NCBI GenBank assembly: GCA_025024175.1
Contig: QCXZ01000137.1
Coordinates: forward strand, 76,012,680-76,076,679
Direction of reading: 5' to 3'
DNA from: Rhyzopertha dominica
Taxonomy: Eukaryota; Arthropoda; Insecta; Coleoptera; Bostrichidae
DNA: 64,000 nucleotides
Below the pieces are notes generated by a model that did no database searches, had not been told where the DNA came from, and saw nothing but the letters and a program-made list of their open reading frames with translations. A program made the position numbers and the translations under genes. The stretch's first letter is position 1. Each line of letters begins with the position of its first letter. Below are positions 49,346 through 60,950 of the stretch, one piece after another.

Positions 49346-51289
49346 ATAGGGGTTTTTATAAACGTACCAGCGTAAAATATCTCTTAACTAACAGATAATA
49401 TCTACCATAATTAGAATCTGTTATAACTGTTTTCCAGAAAAAACTTAAAAAAATTTTTTAATAAAATTCCCCCTCAAATGATTCATAGAACACCCCCCCT
49501 AAAATAGTGGAATATCATAACAAGCTGGAGCCTTCAATCACATCCAATTCCCAATGAAATATATTCTATCTTCAGTAAATTCTATAATACACAACTAAGA
49601 TTCGTTGAGCTATGTATACCACATTATGTGTTATACTTAGCGTTTGTGTCTTCGAGTTTGCTATGTACCAAAACTCTGTTGAATTAAATCTACTAAGCGG
49701 AAGCCGTAAGCTCTGTAACAAGATTTACCGTGACAAAACGTCAAAGAGCAAAGGCAAATTAATTTCAAGGGCTCGTTCTCATGGAAGTAACACGTCCCAC
49801 GTCAAAGTGAAAATTACAGTGCAAGTACTACACGACTTGACAGCGCGGTTTCCACAAACTCCGATTTCCTCTATGTACAGAGTAGAACAGTTATTTATTG
49901 CTTAATAATAAAGTAAATTGAACAATAATTTTGCTGGTTTTTATGTTATTAGTAATTGTTCGTTCAATGGTGAACAAAATATGTCACACTAAGTCTAAGT
50001 AGGTGTTTAAAATATATTTGTGCGGTTACTCACAGATTTCTACGATGTAGCTATAGTCCCTACCAACCTAAAAATTAGAAATGACAAAGGGGGTTCAAGT
50101 GTATAGACTGAAATCGGACAATCCATTCTAAAATCTATTGAAAAGAAATAAGAGAAGACCTTGGTGAGCGCGTAGTACTTCAGCCACAAACTTAGTTCAT
50201 ATTCAGTCAATTATCTGTGTCAATTACTTGTCTTACCTTTGTTGTAGTAAGATGCTTATTTTCGCAACATGCGTACATTACGTTAACAATCAACTCTCTT
50301 TGGTATTCTTCGCAGATGGTACGTTCCTGATCTCTATTTTTGAAAATTTATTTCGCTTCTTGACTGAATATGGCAGAAGATTTATAGACAGGGGACAAAT
50401 ACATAAAACTTACTTATGGAATTACAAGAAAACGGTAGTGCGGTTAATTAATTATCAACACTCGGTATAAGCTCCTTCTCTTATTTCACCTTTAATTAAT
50501 AAATTAAAGATACAATTCTAGCTTGTCACACAATGTCTCGAATTATGCAGTATAACAATCCAGATTAACATCTAAACATTAACGCGGCGTCCTTTAGAGG
50601 AGCTTCGGCTTCGACCAATTATTGGACATGAAACAGTGCATGCGAATTCGAGGTATTTTTAGCCAGAGGAATAAAAGCTCCACTGCCGCTGATGAGCAGC
50701 AAAGGCCGTGGAAGAGACCCGGGCAAATTACAAAAAAACGATCCCCATTGTCCCCTTGAATATTGTAAAACGAGTCCTAGTGCTCGCGGTAACGGGTGCA
50801 TCGCTATGGTGATGGCGATATTGTTTTCAGCGGAGCTTTGTCTTTCATAGTCGTGATCGGGCACAAGGGCGCGTCCATTCTGCTTGCATCCAGGCCCATC
50901 ACAATGCCCGTCTCGGCCATTGTTGCGCCGAATGGACGTCGGAAAATTCGCAGGAGAGGCCAGGACAAGCCACGTATCACCTTATACGAACTGGTTCCGG
51001 TCGCCGGCGTGAACTTTGTACTCTGTTGTTGCTGATAACTCCCCAACTTTGCGGAAAGTCTGGCTTTTTGCTGCTTGCGCCGGGGCGTAGGGAATTGTGG
51101 ATCGGCGACCATGTCAACTGGATTAAGTACAGCTCAGCCAGGACATGCCGATTTTATGGTGCCGCTAACCCGGACGATAAAAACTTTAAGACTTTACTAC
51201 TAGTTCAAGTGCCGATAGTACTGAGACTGAACAGATGTTTGTTTGAACTAGAGGTTTCAAGGTTTTTAAAGAACCAATTAATGTTCATA
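49346..51289. other. intergenic; includes a GC-rich island at 50.58-51.25 kb
   Basis: Bases 49346-50570 are AT-rich, with a 97-codon plus ORF at 49612-49905 of unknown nature. Bases 50580-51250 switch sharply to GC-rich, CG-containing sequence with short overlapping ORFs on both strands and no motif; this looks more like regulatory or exonic UTR DNA than coding. Confidence 0.4.
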
Positions 51290-52262
51290 TGGAGACAGTC
51301 ATGTCATTGACTATATACTAAATTCTGAAGATGTCCACTGCAGCAGTGAGCGAAACTTCAGATAAAAAGGATTCGTCACAACAAAGAGTATGTATACTGA
51401 TGGAAAGGTTTCGGAGGAAGAGGAGATAACCCGTGGTGTTCCGTAGGGGAGTATTTTGGGCATCTGTTGGTCAAAGTGTCCGGATTCACCAATACGCGGA
51501 CGACACACAACTGTGTATTAGGTACAAAATGGAAAATGTAACTGAAACGGTGCAACAGAGTCTGTCAAACTGGTCTAGAAATCATGGTTTGGTTATCAAC
51601 GCTAGAAAAACGGTAGCAATGTGCATAGGTAGTAGAAGAGCAGTGAACAGAGTGAGCAATGAAATAGCTGCAAGTGTGGTGTTGGATGGATGTGTGATTC
51701 CCTTTAGTGAATGTGCTTGGAATCTAGGACTCACAATTAACAATAAACTATGTTTTGAGAATCATGTCACCAAAATTGTTGGTACAGGGTATTTTAAGTT
51801 TAAAGCTTTGTATAGGTATAAAAAAGAATTACCACTAAGAGTCATATGGCAGCTCTGTAATAGCCTCATTTTGAGTCATTTTGATTATTGCAGTTTATTA
51901 CAACTTCTTAAGTCAACAATTTAAGAAGAAAATTCAACTGCTCCAGAACTCTTGTCTTAGGTACTCTTATAACATAGGCTATAGGGAACATGTTACAGGC
52001 CATTATATAGGTCTAGGGATTCTAAAATTAGATTATAGCATAACATTGCAATATGGTTGATTTCTCTATAGCTTGTTAAAAAAACAAGGTATATTTGTTG
52101 GATAGACTTAGAACTAGAAGCGTTGATCAATTCCCGCACACAGAACAGCAAAATTTGAGAGTAGCTTCTATTATGTGGCTTCAAAATTTTTAAACAAATA
52201 TGGGGCATTATTTGCTAATTGCATAACTCAGCCGAATTTTAGAAATAAGTTTATGAATTAAA
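51290..52262 (+). pseudogene. LINE reverse transcriptase C-terminal fragment (jockey/CR1-like)
   Basis: After a degenerate GVPQGS motif (ITRGVP then a stop) the 51433-51924 frame reads HQYADDTQLCIRY, the catalytic YADD box. It continues with QSLSNWSRNHGLVINARKT, NLGLTINNKLCFENHV and LCNSLILSHFDYC, the usual thumb and post-RT order. A later frame (about 52100-52260) gives KFLNKYGALFANC and FRNKFMN with a stop, the C-terminus. Frameshifts occur at about 51925 and later; the 5' half is missing, as in 5'-truncated LINE insertions. Confidence 0.82.
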
Positions 52263-52270
52263 ATGCATGT

Positions 52271-52374
52271 CTATACTGTGCTGTCTGCACCTCAACCAAC
52301 TGCAGATAGATCTATTTCGCTGTCATTACAGCTCATCAGTGCAGTTTAGGTCTAGTGCAGACAGCACGGCATAG
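52271..52374 (+). ncRNA. candidate hairpin RNA (pre-miRNA-like fold)
   Basis: CTATACTGTGCTGTCTGCAC (52271-52290) pairs with GTGCAGACAGCACGGCATAG (52355-52374) over 20 positions with one mismatch and one wobble. The inner stretches ACC-AACTGCA and TGCAGTTTAGG pair again, leaving a loop of about 30 nt. Overall size and shape match a microRNA precursor. It sits just after the end of the LINE fragment, so it may be a LINE 3' UTR structure or a small MITE. Expression unknown. Confidence 0.35.
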
Positions 52375-54489
52375 AACTGGTTTTGCCTATATACCAGGCT
52401 ACAGGTCAGTTCCTTTAGGAAGTAGTTCCCGTTAAGGCAGCTAGGTGGCTTTGTCATCATGTCAGTGTAATGCTGACAGATGGCATTGCCATCTAAATTC
52501 TTACAAGTTTATGAATGTTTTGCTGCTTGAGCAGGCAACTTGTATTTAGTTGCGGTTTTGTTCACAGTTGTTTTGATAACTTGTGATACACATACATTTT
52601 ATAGGGAGTTCTGAAAATCATCAAAGTATCTTTGTTCCTTTGGATAAAAGTGCTTTCAAACGCGTTGCATGAGTTGACTTCTTATTAGCTTTTGATAACT
52701 GAAGATTAACTAATCTATTAACTAGGAAGTTCAAAGCAGAATCATTTATTATAAACCTGTTTGCATTTGTATTGTTTCTGTATACATTAAACTCTATTTC
52801 GTTGCTGCTCTTTATTGACACCGACTTCATTGTTCTTCTTTTTCCATAGTGAAATTAATGCTTGTGTAACGGGAATTTAAGTTTTCTAAAAATGTATCAA
52901 TGTTACATTTATTGGTGTCGAAGATGGTAACGCAAATATACGCGAGGGAAATGCTAGTTTTTATTTTTGAAATCTGTTTCGAATCGATCAATAAAAAATA
53001 AGTTTTTTTAATTTGGAAATAGTTCAGGGATATGCATAAAGAGGTCAATTATTTATATTCTGGAATTCTATCAGTGTCGTTAATCACTAGTAGATCCTCA
53101 AGGTATTTCAGCACTAGCTACATTTCTAGATACACTAGTGAATAACGATGTTACATCAAATGTGACCAGTAAAAATCTATTTCAGGTGTAAGTAAGCAAC
53201 AGTTTTTGTTAGTTTTTCCAACAACTCCATATAAAGTCGGAATTTTCGTCAATTTTAAAAGAAAGTATGCAGAACACCAAACTGCGTTTTATGCTACAGC
53301 ACCACATTAAAGCGCTAATTTTTCATTAAACTGAGCAAAGTGAAAATCGAATTATAACCGCCGAGCAAATACGAGAAAAAGAATCTGGAGACTTGTTAAA
53401 CTTTTCGCATTCATAAACAAAACTTGAGAATTTATATTTCCTCCAGTTTTTTCCACCGCGTCTAAATTAAAAGCGATTATTCGCGAATCTCCGCAAAACA
53501 ATAAGGCAAAGTACCCCATACCCCGCGCAAAACGGCGAAAATACCAAAACGCGAAACTTATTTCCGGTTAATTTCATCCATCGCGGCGATCCATTAATGC
53601 CATTATTCCGGGCTGTGGCAATAGATCGGAATCGGCATTTGAGACGCTTATCATCGAGTTCCAATCCTCGACGGCGGTCTCCATTTCTATAATTACAGAG
53701 ATCTCGAGATAATCTAAGATAGGAATTAAGCCATTTGCAGATTGGTCGAGGCATAATTAAATCATCCGGATCTGAGACGAACAAGGAGACCGGGGGGTGA
53801 CCAAGGAGAAGGGTTGATGCGGACTGAGAATATAAATCATAGTCTTATTACACAATACTGCAATTCAAATGTCATGGGGAGCGACGACGTGTCCTCCAAC
53901 GGTAATTTATCGGTTGACTAACTGCGGTTATCTTTTTTCTACTGTATAAGATCGAAGTAACGCCGACAGTCAGTTTCTGCTCTATTTTCTTCAACTTTTT
54001 TACGTTTTTACTGTAACGACACCTCCTTAAACGTGATCGACCCTGGATAGTAACGATTAAGTCTTAAGCTCGGTGGAATGTCAATAATACCCTTGCCTCC
54101 GAAGAGTTTACTTTGTCTTCCCTAAGGCCTTCGATTAAAATAAACCAAGGAGGGATCTACCTTTACCCACTGTCGGTGTTTAAAGTGCACTTAATCTATC
54201 TTAAACGACAAAATTCATGATTGATACTTTTGCGTTCAAGAATGGAAGAGAGAACGCAAAAGCATTTCGCGTTAGAGATACAAACAATATTTTTTTCGAA
54301 AACTGCAATAAAATGAGATGTATAAGAATTTAATTTATATTTGAAATCCTTTAAACTGCTGTTTGAATCAAGACATTTTAGGTGTGGTGGCGTTGCCTGT
54401 CATAACGATAGCAACCTAATAAACAATAAACATTGTTCGTCAGATAAAGTGATTTCAGAATTATAATATATTGTAATTATTTATATTCT
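52375..54489. other. intergenic; GC-rich island at 53.43-53.83 kb
   Basis: AT-rich with no gene recognised. Bases 53430-53830 are GC-rich with repeated CG words and an uninterpreted minus ORF (53467-53784). The stretch resembles the islands at 50.6 and 58.4-59.1 kb in texture. Confidence 0.4.
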
Positions 54490-54873
54490 AAAGGGTATGA
54501 AAGAAAGTGTTCGGAAAGTGAAGAGGAGCATTTACCAGGAGAAGTATTGAAAGCGGCGCAAAGTGCTGTTTCACAATTAATCTCCAAAAAATCGTCGAGG
54601 CAGTACGAGATCGCCTACAACGAATTTAAACCGTGGTGTAGTTCAAAGAAAATGCAAAAAGTGTCCGAAACTGTATTACTGGCATATTTCGAACATAAAA
54701 TTAATAATGGTAAACCTTATTCGACATTATGGTCAGTATATTCAATGCTAAAATGTACACTGAATGCTAAAGAAAATGCAAATATCAGGAAATTTTCGAA
54801 ACTAATACCATATTTGAAAAGCAAATTAGTTGGATACCGTCCAGTAAAATACTTAATGAATGCCTGCTTTTAA
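54490..54873 (+). pseudogene. Crypton-type tyrosine recombinase, N-terminal fragment
   Basis: The frame starts without an ATG near 54490 (SESEEEHLPGEVLKAAQSAV) and runs to 54873. It contains SRQYEIAYNEFKPWCSSKKM, TVLLAYFEHKINNGKPYSTL, WSVYSMLKCTLNAKENANIR and LIPYLKSKLVGYRP, the helical N-terminal domain of insect Crypton-like tyrosine recombinase proteins. The catalytic domain is lost; downstream frames are broken. A truncated relic, or possibly an exon of a domesticated gene, but no continuation was found. Confidence 0.7.
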
Positions 54874-56106
54874 CGATCTGCGTAAGAACAATCTTTGTAG
54901 TGGACTACGATGAAGATGTTTCAAACTTTTTGTTTAGTATGTCTGGGTTGTTTTAAATTCCAAGCAGTTTCCCCCTTATTTATGGTTGCAGTCAATTACC
55001 TAAAAATTACTGTTTTAGTTTTACTTTTGCAAGTTATATGTTTTATTACGAAGAGCATAGTGTTTCATTTTAATATCAGGATCGTTGTACATTTTATAGA
55101 TAAAAGAAAAGGTTAAAAATCTGAATGCCGAATCAAAATAAAAACAGCACATATCAAAGGACACTGGATAGCAGGAAATACCATGTAAATACCATGTAAA
55201 ATGTAATTAATAAATATACTTATAATATGTATAAATTCAACAGAAAGATTTTCTTCAACAAGCCATTATCTAGAAGTCTTTTTTTAATTTCAGTAATGTG
55301 TGCTTGAGTTCGTCGCACAAAACAAAAACTAAATGCGAACTACTGTTTCACACAGGTGAAATACACTGACAGAGGTACAAAGATCGATCTCGAATTAAGT
55401 TGAAAAACTGTCGAGATCACATTTGTAGCGGCCACCAGTCATCATTCAAGTGATGCCAAAATGCTTGCAAATGCGTTTATAAAAGTTTGGAGAAAATGAA
55501 TATTCTGTATCCCAGAGAGGCAAAGTTAGGTAATGAAAGGTGAGGTAAAATGTACCTTAAAACGAATTCATTCTTCAACGATCTTATCCATAAGTTATTA
55601 GAATTTTTTAACTTACTGTATTCAAAGTTAGTATATGGAGAGGAAACTTTAGAAGCTCACCGACTAAAAAAAAATTCTGCAAAGGCTAAATGCCGCAATG
55701 AACTAGAAAATTATAGAGCTTAGTAAAGATTTACAATCTGGAATTGTGTAATTTCTAAAGGTATTGGGTGTTATCCCTTTATTTGAAAATTACGTAAAAT
55801 GAAACTTGAAGTGCATATATATCGTACGCCATGTTAAAAAAAAAACAAAAAAAAATATTTGTAAGAAGAGAATTTCAGGTCTGCAATTCGAATCTTAGGA
55901 GTCAGCGCCAAAACGTTTCTATCCAAGCTTATTCAACTCGTGACGTCAAGTGTCATGTAAACATTACCGAGGAGCGTACTGTTCATCATTCTTGTATTGG
56001 AAAAGCTTTTGTGTGGTGTTTATTGAAAGGCCGGTGGAAGACGTAGCACCAAAAAGTGATTTGTGTAGTTTTATAAGCACCTATTATATATGGAAAACAA
56101 AACAAG
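54874..56106. other. decayed repeat-like sequence downstream of the Crypton fragment
   Basis: Short broken ORFs (54910-55116, 55831-56046) without motifs. At 55905-55956 a GCCAAAACG...CGTGACGTCAAGTGTCAT block has an inverted copy at 58162-58203. Confidence 0.4.
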
Positions 56107-56575
56107 TGTTGTTTTGTACATTGTTATAAAAGTACTTCAGTCAGTACAGCTAAGAAAATTTTTGTAACCGTTCCTTGAGATTATCAACGTATGAAAAAGT
56201 TGTTTAAGGACCCTAGACGTGATATGCCGAAATCGCAAAGTTTGTTTTTCTGTTGTGAAGATCATATTAATTCTTACTGTAAGTTTTATTATTCTTTTTA
56301 AGGTTATAAGTGTTTACCATTCTGTTTCCATTTTGTTATAGCTTGAAGAGGATATGAAAAATTATATCCGTTTTAAGTTGATAGAGGGAAATGTTATAAT
56401 AAAGAACGACGTTGTTCCCAATATATTCGACTGTTAGCCAGACCAGAAACGAGCCGCAAGAGCCCCGAAAATAAATGCAATTTATCAGGAGCGCCAGCTT
56501 TTAGAAAACCTCGTGGGTGCTCATGCTAACATAATCGTGAAAATAGTATCTATGAATCCGTCCAATAGAGCTCAA
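56107..56575 (+). pseudogene. THAP-domain gene pseudogene retaining an intron
   Basis: Exon 1 (56107-56278) reads CCFVHCYKSTS, KKIFVTVP, a TGA stop, DYQRMKKLFKDPRRDMPKSQ and FFCCEDH. These are the C2CH zinc-binding skeleton and FCCxDHF-type block of a THAP DNA-binding domain. A GT-AG intron follows (donor ACT|GTAAGT, acceptor TTGTTATAG, 56279-56341). Exon 2 gives LEEDMKNYIRFKLIEGNV and IIKNDVVPNIFDC, then a TAG stop and PDQKRAARAPK. Two in-frame stops disable it. Because the intron is retained, it arose by DNA duplication or transposition, not retrocopying. THAP domains occur in P-element transposases and in host regulators; either source is possible. Confidence 0.78.
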
Positions 56576-58161
56576 TAGGTACACATGCAATATGACAGAA
56601 ATATGTATGATATAAATAGAAAGATACGTAAGAGGAAAAAAATAAGTACAAAAATGCTAGATTTGTCCTAGTGCCTTTGTTGGTACCAGCATTAGTCATC
56701 GACAAACTTTTTTATGAAAGAAACTGTGTTCAATTCACTACAGAACGAGAGGTAGAATGTGGAGTACTCTTTTTTGAAATCAAAGATATACGAAAAAAAT
56801 ATAAAATAATACTGTATTGGTAACGGAAACCAACCTCATCGGGGAGGTATATAAACTACGTCTCAAATTATTCGACACAAGTTAAAATAAACTTTGTAAA
56901 ACAGATGAAACATAGAATTATTAAAATAAAATATTTACAATTTATTGAAAAAAAATTAAAAAATTAGAAAATTTACTAATACACAATTCATACCCGAGAG
57001 CGTTGATAAATAAAATCTTCTATTCTACTACTGACTTATCAACACTTCATGTAACGCAAACACAGCTAACGGTAGTATGCAGAGTGACATGGGGCAGAGG
57101 GTAAATCATGATCCTATGGTTGACAAAAACCTACAAACAGTAGATCATAGAATGTATGTATCCCTACCAAACATTACTGGGGTGACAACAAAATTATTCA
57201 GAACGTTTAAAAAATGTAAACACAAAAATTACAATTGAGAACAAGAAGCATGGCTCAACCCTACTCGCAACACTAAAATCAAAAATACCTGCAAAATATC
57301 ATGCAAATGTTCTATAATATATGTTTGGAATGTGAGGATTGTGAAGACAAGTACACATAGGACAGGTATCACAATGGATGGTTAATAGATTGGCCGTCTA
57401 CAAAAGTGATATAACTAAACAAAGGGATAGATGCTCACTTACTGAACACATGGACATCATATTAAGTGGGATAATGTGAAAATTTAGGATAAAGAAAGTA
57501 ATATAAACAAGAGATTACTACTTGAAATGGTTCACATAAATCAAAATTCCAATATAATAAATAAAAAAATCAGATATTAAAAAACTGAGCAACATTTCCA
57601 CGTACTTGCTTTCACAAGAAATTCTAAAACAAGGCTGGGTGGGCTTGAATCATTTGACAGCACTGTAGACGCTCTAATTTGATAAATTTGACAAAGAGTT
57701 CTTTTTTATATCTGTGATAAGTCAGTTTGAATTTATGGTACATGTGTTGAAGCCTATTTGGTCGTGGGTGCTGGAGCACCCGAGCACCTATGGAGTCGGG
57801 GCCCCTGCAATTTATATTTATTCCAACCTCTAAAATAAATGTCAAGTTTAGGGTACATTTTTGATTCTTACATTTTTTTTACAAATAGTATGTTTCCAAC
57901 AACCCACTGCGATCAAATTATCAATGCTACGTTAATTTGATAAAAAGTTCACTTATGCTGTTGCTTTCTTGCTTTTACGTTCCTCATCTCCGCCGCGTTG
58001 AACCGCTCGTCACTGTACACAAATTTCAAAACAATGAACATGCCTTCAGAAGTCATAATTCATAAGTATTTCACTTTTTCTTGGCGTATTTTAATTCGCT
58101 TGACACAAGGCTGAGGCTGACGCGTGACGAGCAGACCCCAGATGTAAACAAGCAGCCATTT
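56576..58161. other. spacer after the THAP pseudogene
   Basis: AT-rich with poly-A runs. A short GC-rich patch at 57740-57815 includes an imperfect palindrome GGTGCTGGAGCACC. No gene recognised. Confidence 0.35.
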
Positions 58162-58203
58162 ATGACACCTGACGTCACGGCCCATAAGTTCGCGTTTTGG
58201 CGG
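58162..58203 (-). repeat. inverted counterpart of the 55.9-kb block flanking the THAP pseudogene
   Basis: Read on the minus strand: CCGCCAAAACGCG, then CTTATGGGCCGTGACGTCAG and GTGTCAT. The plus strand at 55905-55956 has GCGCCAAAACG, CTTATT and CGTGACGTCAAGTGTCAT in the same order. Either the decayed ends of one element enclosing the THAP copy, or two related fragments. Confidence 0.45.
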
Positions 58204-60157
58204 TCTCTTTAAATATTTACATTTTTAATATTAAAAATACACCTTATAATCCATTTTTTCAAATTTATAAGCTGTTACAGCTGTTTTGTGGATCAGATGC
58301 TACCTATTAATATGCAATTTAATAAAATATAAATACATGGCAAATACCCAATTGCTAAAAGTTAAGTGAACTTTCTCAGAGACTCTCTCGTCCAAAATCG
58401 ATATACATGTTTGCTTCATGCGAAAAACGTCATGTGTCACGCTCGAGAATACACAGCAATATTATCCACGAGTGAGCGCGTTTCACTGAGATACGGTCCG
58501 TCATATTCGAGATCAAAATATTTTTTTACAATNACATTTAAGCCTTTCCAGTCTAACAGGCGAATATAATAAAACGTGCGGGATGAAGCTCCCGAGTTAC
58601 GGTGTATTATATCACTTGACTAAATCCAGCCCGCGTGGAGAGCGACCGAATCGTACAAAAGGTTCGCGCACAAAAGATTATTAAGTTTGACGAGCAGTTA
58701 GTGCACGCCGATGTATTAATGTGCGGAACCTCAAAGCACTCTGTCGAGATAATTCCGCGATTTAATTGCTAAGGAACCGCTTACTGAAAATACACCGGAA
58801 TCCCCGCTGTAAGCGGCTTAACATTGCCTGGGTAAAATTGCAATTCAGAATAAAGTGACTTCATTGTGTAATGTCTCCTTTCTAAAGACAATTTCGTTTT
58901 GAATGCCGCTGTTCAAACACCTGCAGCCCGCTCCCCAGTGAAGTTTCAAACTTATTAGATCCGCCTTCTACGTCTCTCGGCTAAATTATAAAGTCGCTTT
59001 ATTGCCGAGGCGAAAGAACAACATCTCGATTACCTGCCTGCTCTTAATTTGTATTTTGAACTGCTCGCTTCAGATCTTACCTGTCCGGTGCACTTTCTGC
59101 AACCCTCTCACCTCTGAACCCTTCAAAATCTGATTCATTTTTATTGAGCTAAGCGATTTGCTTCTTGTTTTCTTTACCCAAAATGCAAAACTGTTCCTGC
59201 CCTTTTAAAAATCTACCGCTAGCAACACTTGGGGTGTAAAAAAGTAGTCTAAGTATAGTTGCAAGCAACAATCTATGAAACTCATTATACGAACAGCCGA
59301 TTACCGCTCACAATGGTTTACAAGTATATTACCTGAAGCTGTCGTAAATAACAGACGGGTTCGCCACGTTCCACTGTTTTGAAGCGGAGTGGACCGTATC
59401 CAAAAATTGTGTTTAGGCTTTTTTAGAATCTTTTTCCGTACACATAAATTATTATTATTTTAACTACAAATATTTTTCATCTAATAGCTTTTAATGTATG
59501 GCTAAATCATATTCTTTCCTAATTTAATGAGTAGTATCTATTTTTATAACCATGAATGGTAAACATTCCAATTTCAATGCGGCAGCCCATACTTTCTAAT
59601 TTTTCGCGGTGTGCAATCGTCCTCTGCCCTGTTTCTTCACAGGTTAAAGTTTTCTTTTAATCCGGAGGGCCATAAACGTAGTTTCTACCTGTATATGTTT
59701 TTGGAAATAAGAAGAAATCGGAACTATTCTACTCCTACTATAAACGGTATTGAAAGCATATGTGTTTACTTATATTTTAAAGTTTTACAGCATATAAGCG
59801 TACCAAGTGCAATATTTTTTACTTATTCAGCCAAACCTACATATATGCTTACATTTAGCCACTTATTAAGAGGCGTTTGTGACAAATAGATTTCGCAGGG
59901 CAACTGGTCAAACAGATTATTGCTGATTTTAAACCGTGGGGCAACTGAGTACCTCCGAAACAATTAAATATGTTAAGTCCTATCACTAGGATCTGTCGCG
60001 GCATATACCTGAGTGCTTAATCGACTGCTCCGAGCATACCGTACAAAAATATGTTAAAACCATTGGCTTTTTAATGAAAAAGGTGGAGAAGAAGCAATGC
60101 TTGATGGAAAGCTAGGTAATAAGAAAGTGAAGATACGATTATTTAAAATCTATAAAA
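58204..60157. other. intergenic; GC-rich island at 58.38-59.15 kb
   Basis: Bases 58380-59150 are GC-rich with many CG dinucleotides and no ORF supporting a protein; they contain one N at 58533. The rest is AT-rich. Possible enhancer or promoter DNA by texture only. Confidence 0.4.
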
Positions 60158-60950
60158 ATGTATAGGCAAGAAAATTGTCCGATATTTTTCCTCGACGAAA
60201 CATGGTACAATACCCATGATACAATAAAAAAAGGATGGGTTGATGACTCAGGGAACTGCAACGTTAATACTCCGGCGTCAGAAGGAAAAAGAATAATGAT
60301 TCTACACGCAGGAGGTGAAAATGGTTTCGTTCCTGGAGTCCTGTATCTTGGATGTAAAAACTTAAAAGAAGCAAGTGCCGATTATTATTCTGATATGAAT
60401 GCGGAAGTGTGAAAATTGGTTCAAAAACATTTTATTGCCCAAATTGCCACCATACAGCGTCATAGTAATAGATAACGCTAGTTACCATTCGGAGCAACTG
60501 GATAAAATTCCAAATAAAATAACTAATAACGCAACCATTAAAGAGTTTTTAAGAAAAGAAGATTTATATTTCGAAGAGTACTACACAAAAAAAAAATTGT
60601 TGGAAGTGCTTGGCACAAAAAGAATTTCGAAGAAATTTACAATTGACGTTCTCGCTTCTGAATGTGGACACACCATTCTACGATTACCACCATATCATTG
60701 CATTTTCAACCCCATTAAAATGATATGGGGGCAGTTGAAACAAAGAATTCGACGAAAGAACACCGGTGGAAAATTTAGCAATGAAATGCTGCTAAACATT
60801 AGACACGAAGCTGAAATAACAAGTGTCGTTGCATGGAGAAATTCAATGCGGCATGTACTGGACATTGAAAATCAGTACAGAGCGAATCATCTACAAGAAT
60901 TAATAATAGAAGTTAATCATGATTTTAGCAGTGAAAGTCATAGTGAGTAA
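60158..60950 (+). pseudogene. IS630/Tc1-group DDE transposase, C-terminal part, frameshifted, catalytic Glu replaced by Lys
   Basis: The first frame (60158-60412) carries CPIFFLDETWYNTHD (first Asp) and KKGWVDDSGN. A shift near 60400 leads to the second frame (to 60950) with VIVIDNASYHSEQL (second Asp) and ILRLPPYHCIFNPIKMIWGQ. The family normally has NPIE at the last site; here it is NPIK, so the third catalytic residue is lost. By my count 81 residues lie between the second Asp and this Lys, far more than in Tc1 or mariner and close to the spacing reported for DD82E-type elements. No N-terminal DNA-binding domain or terminal repeats were found. Confidence 0.82.
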
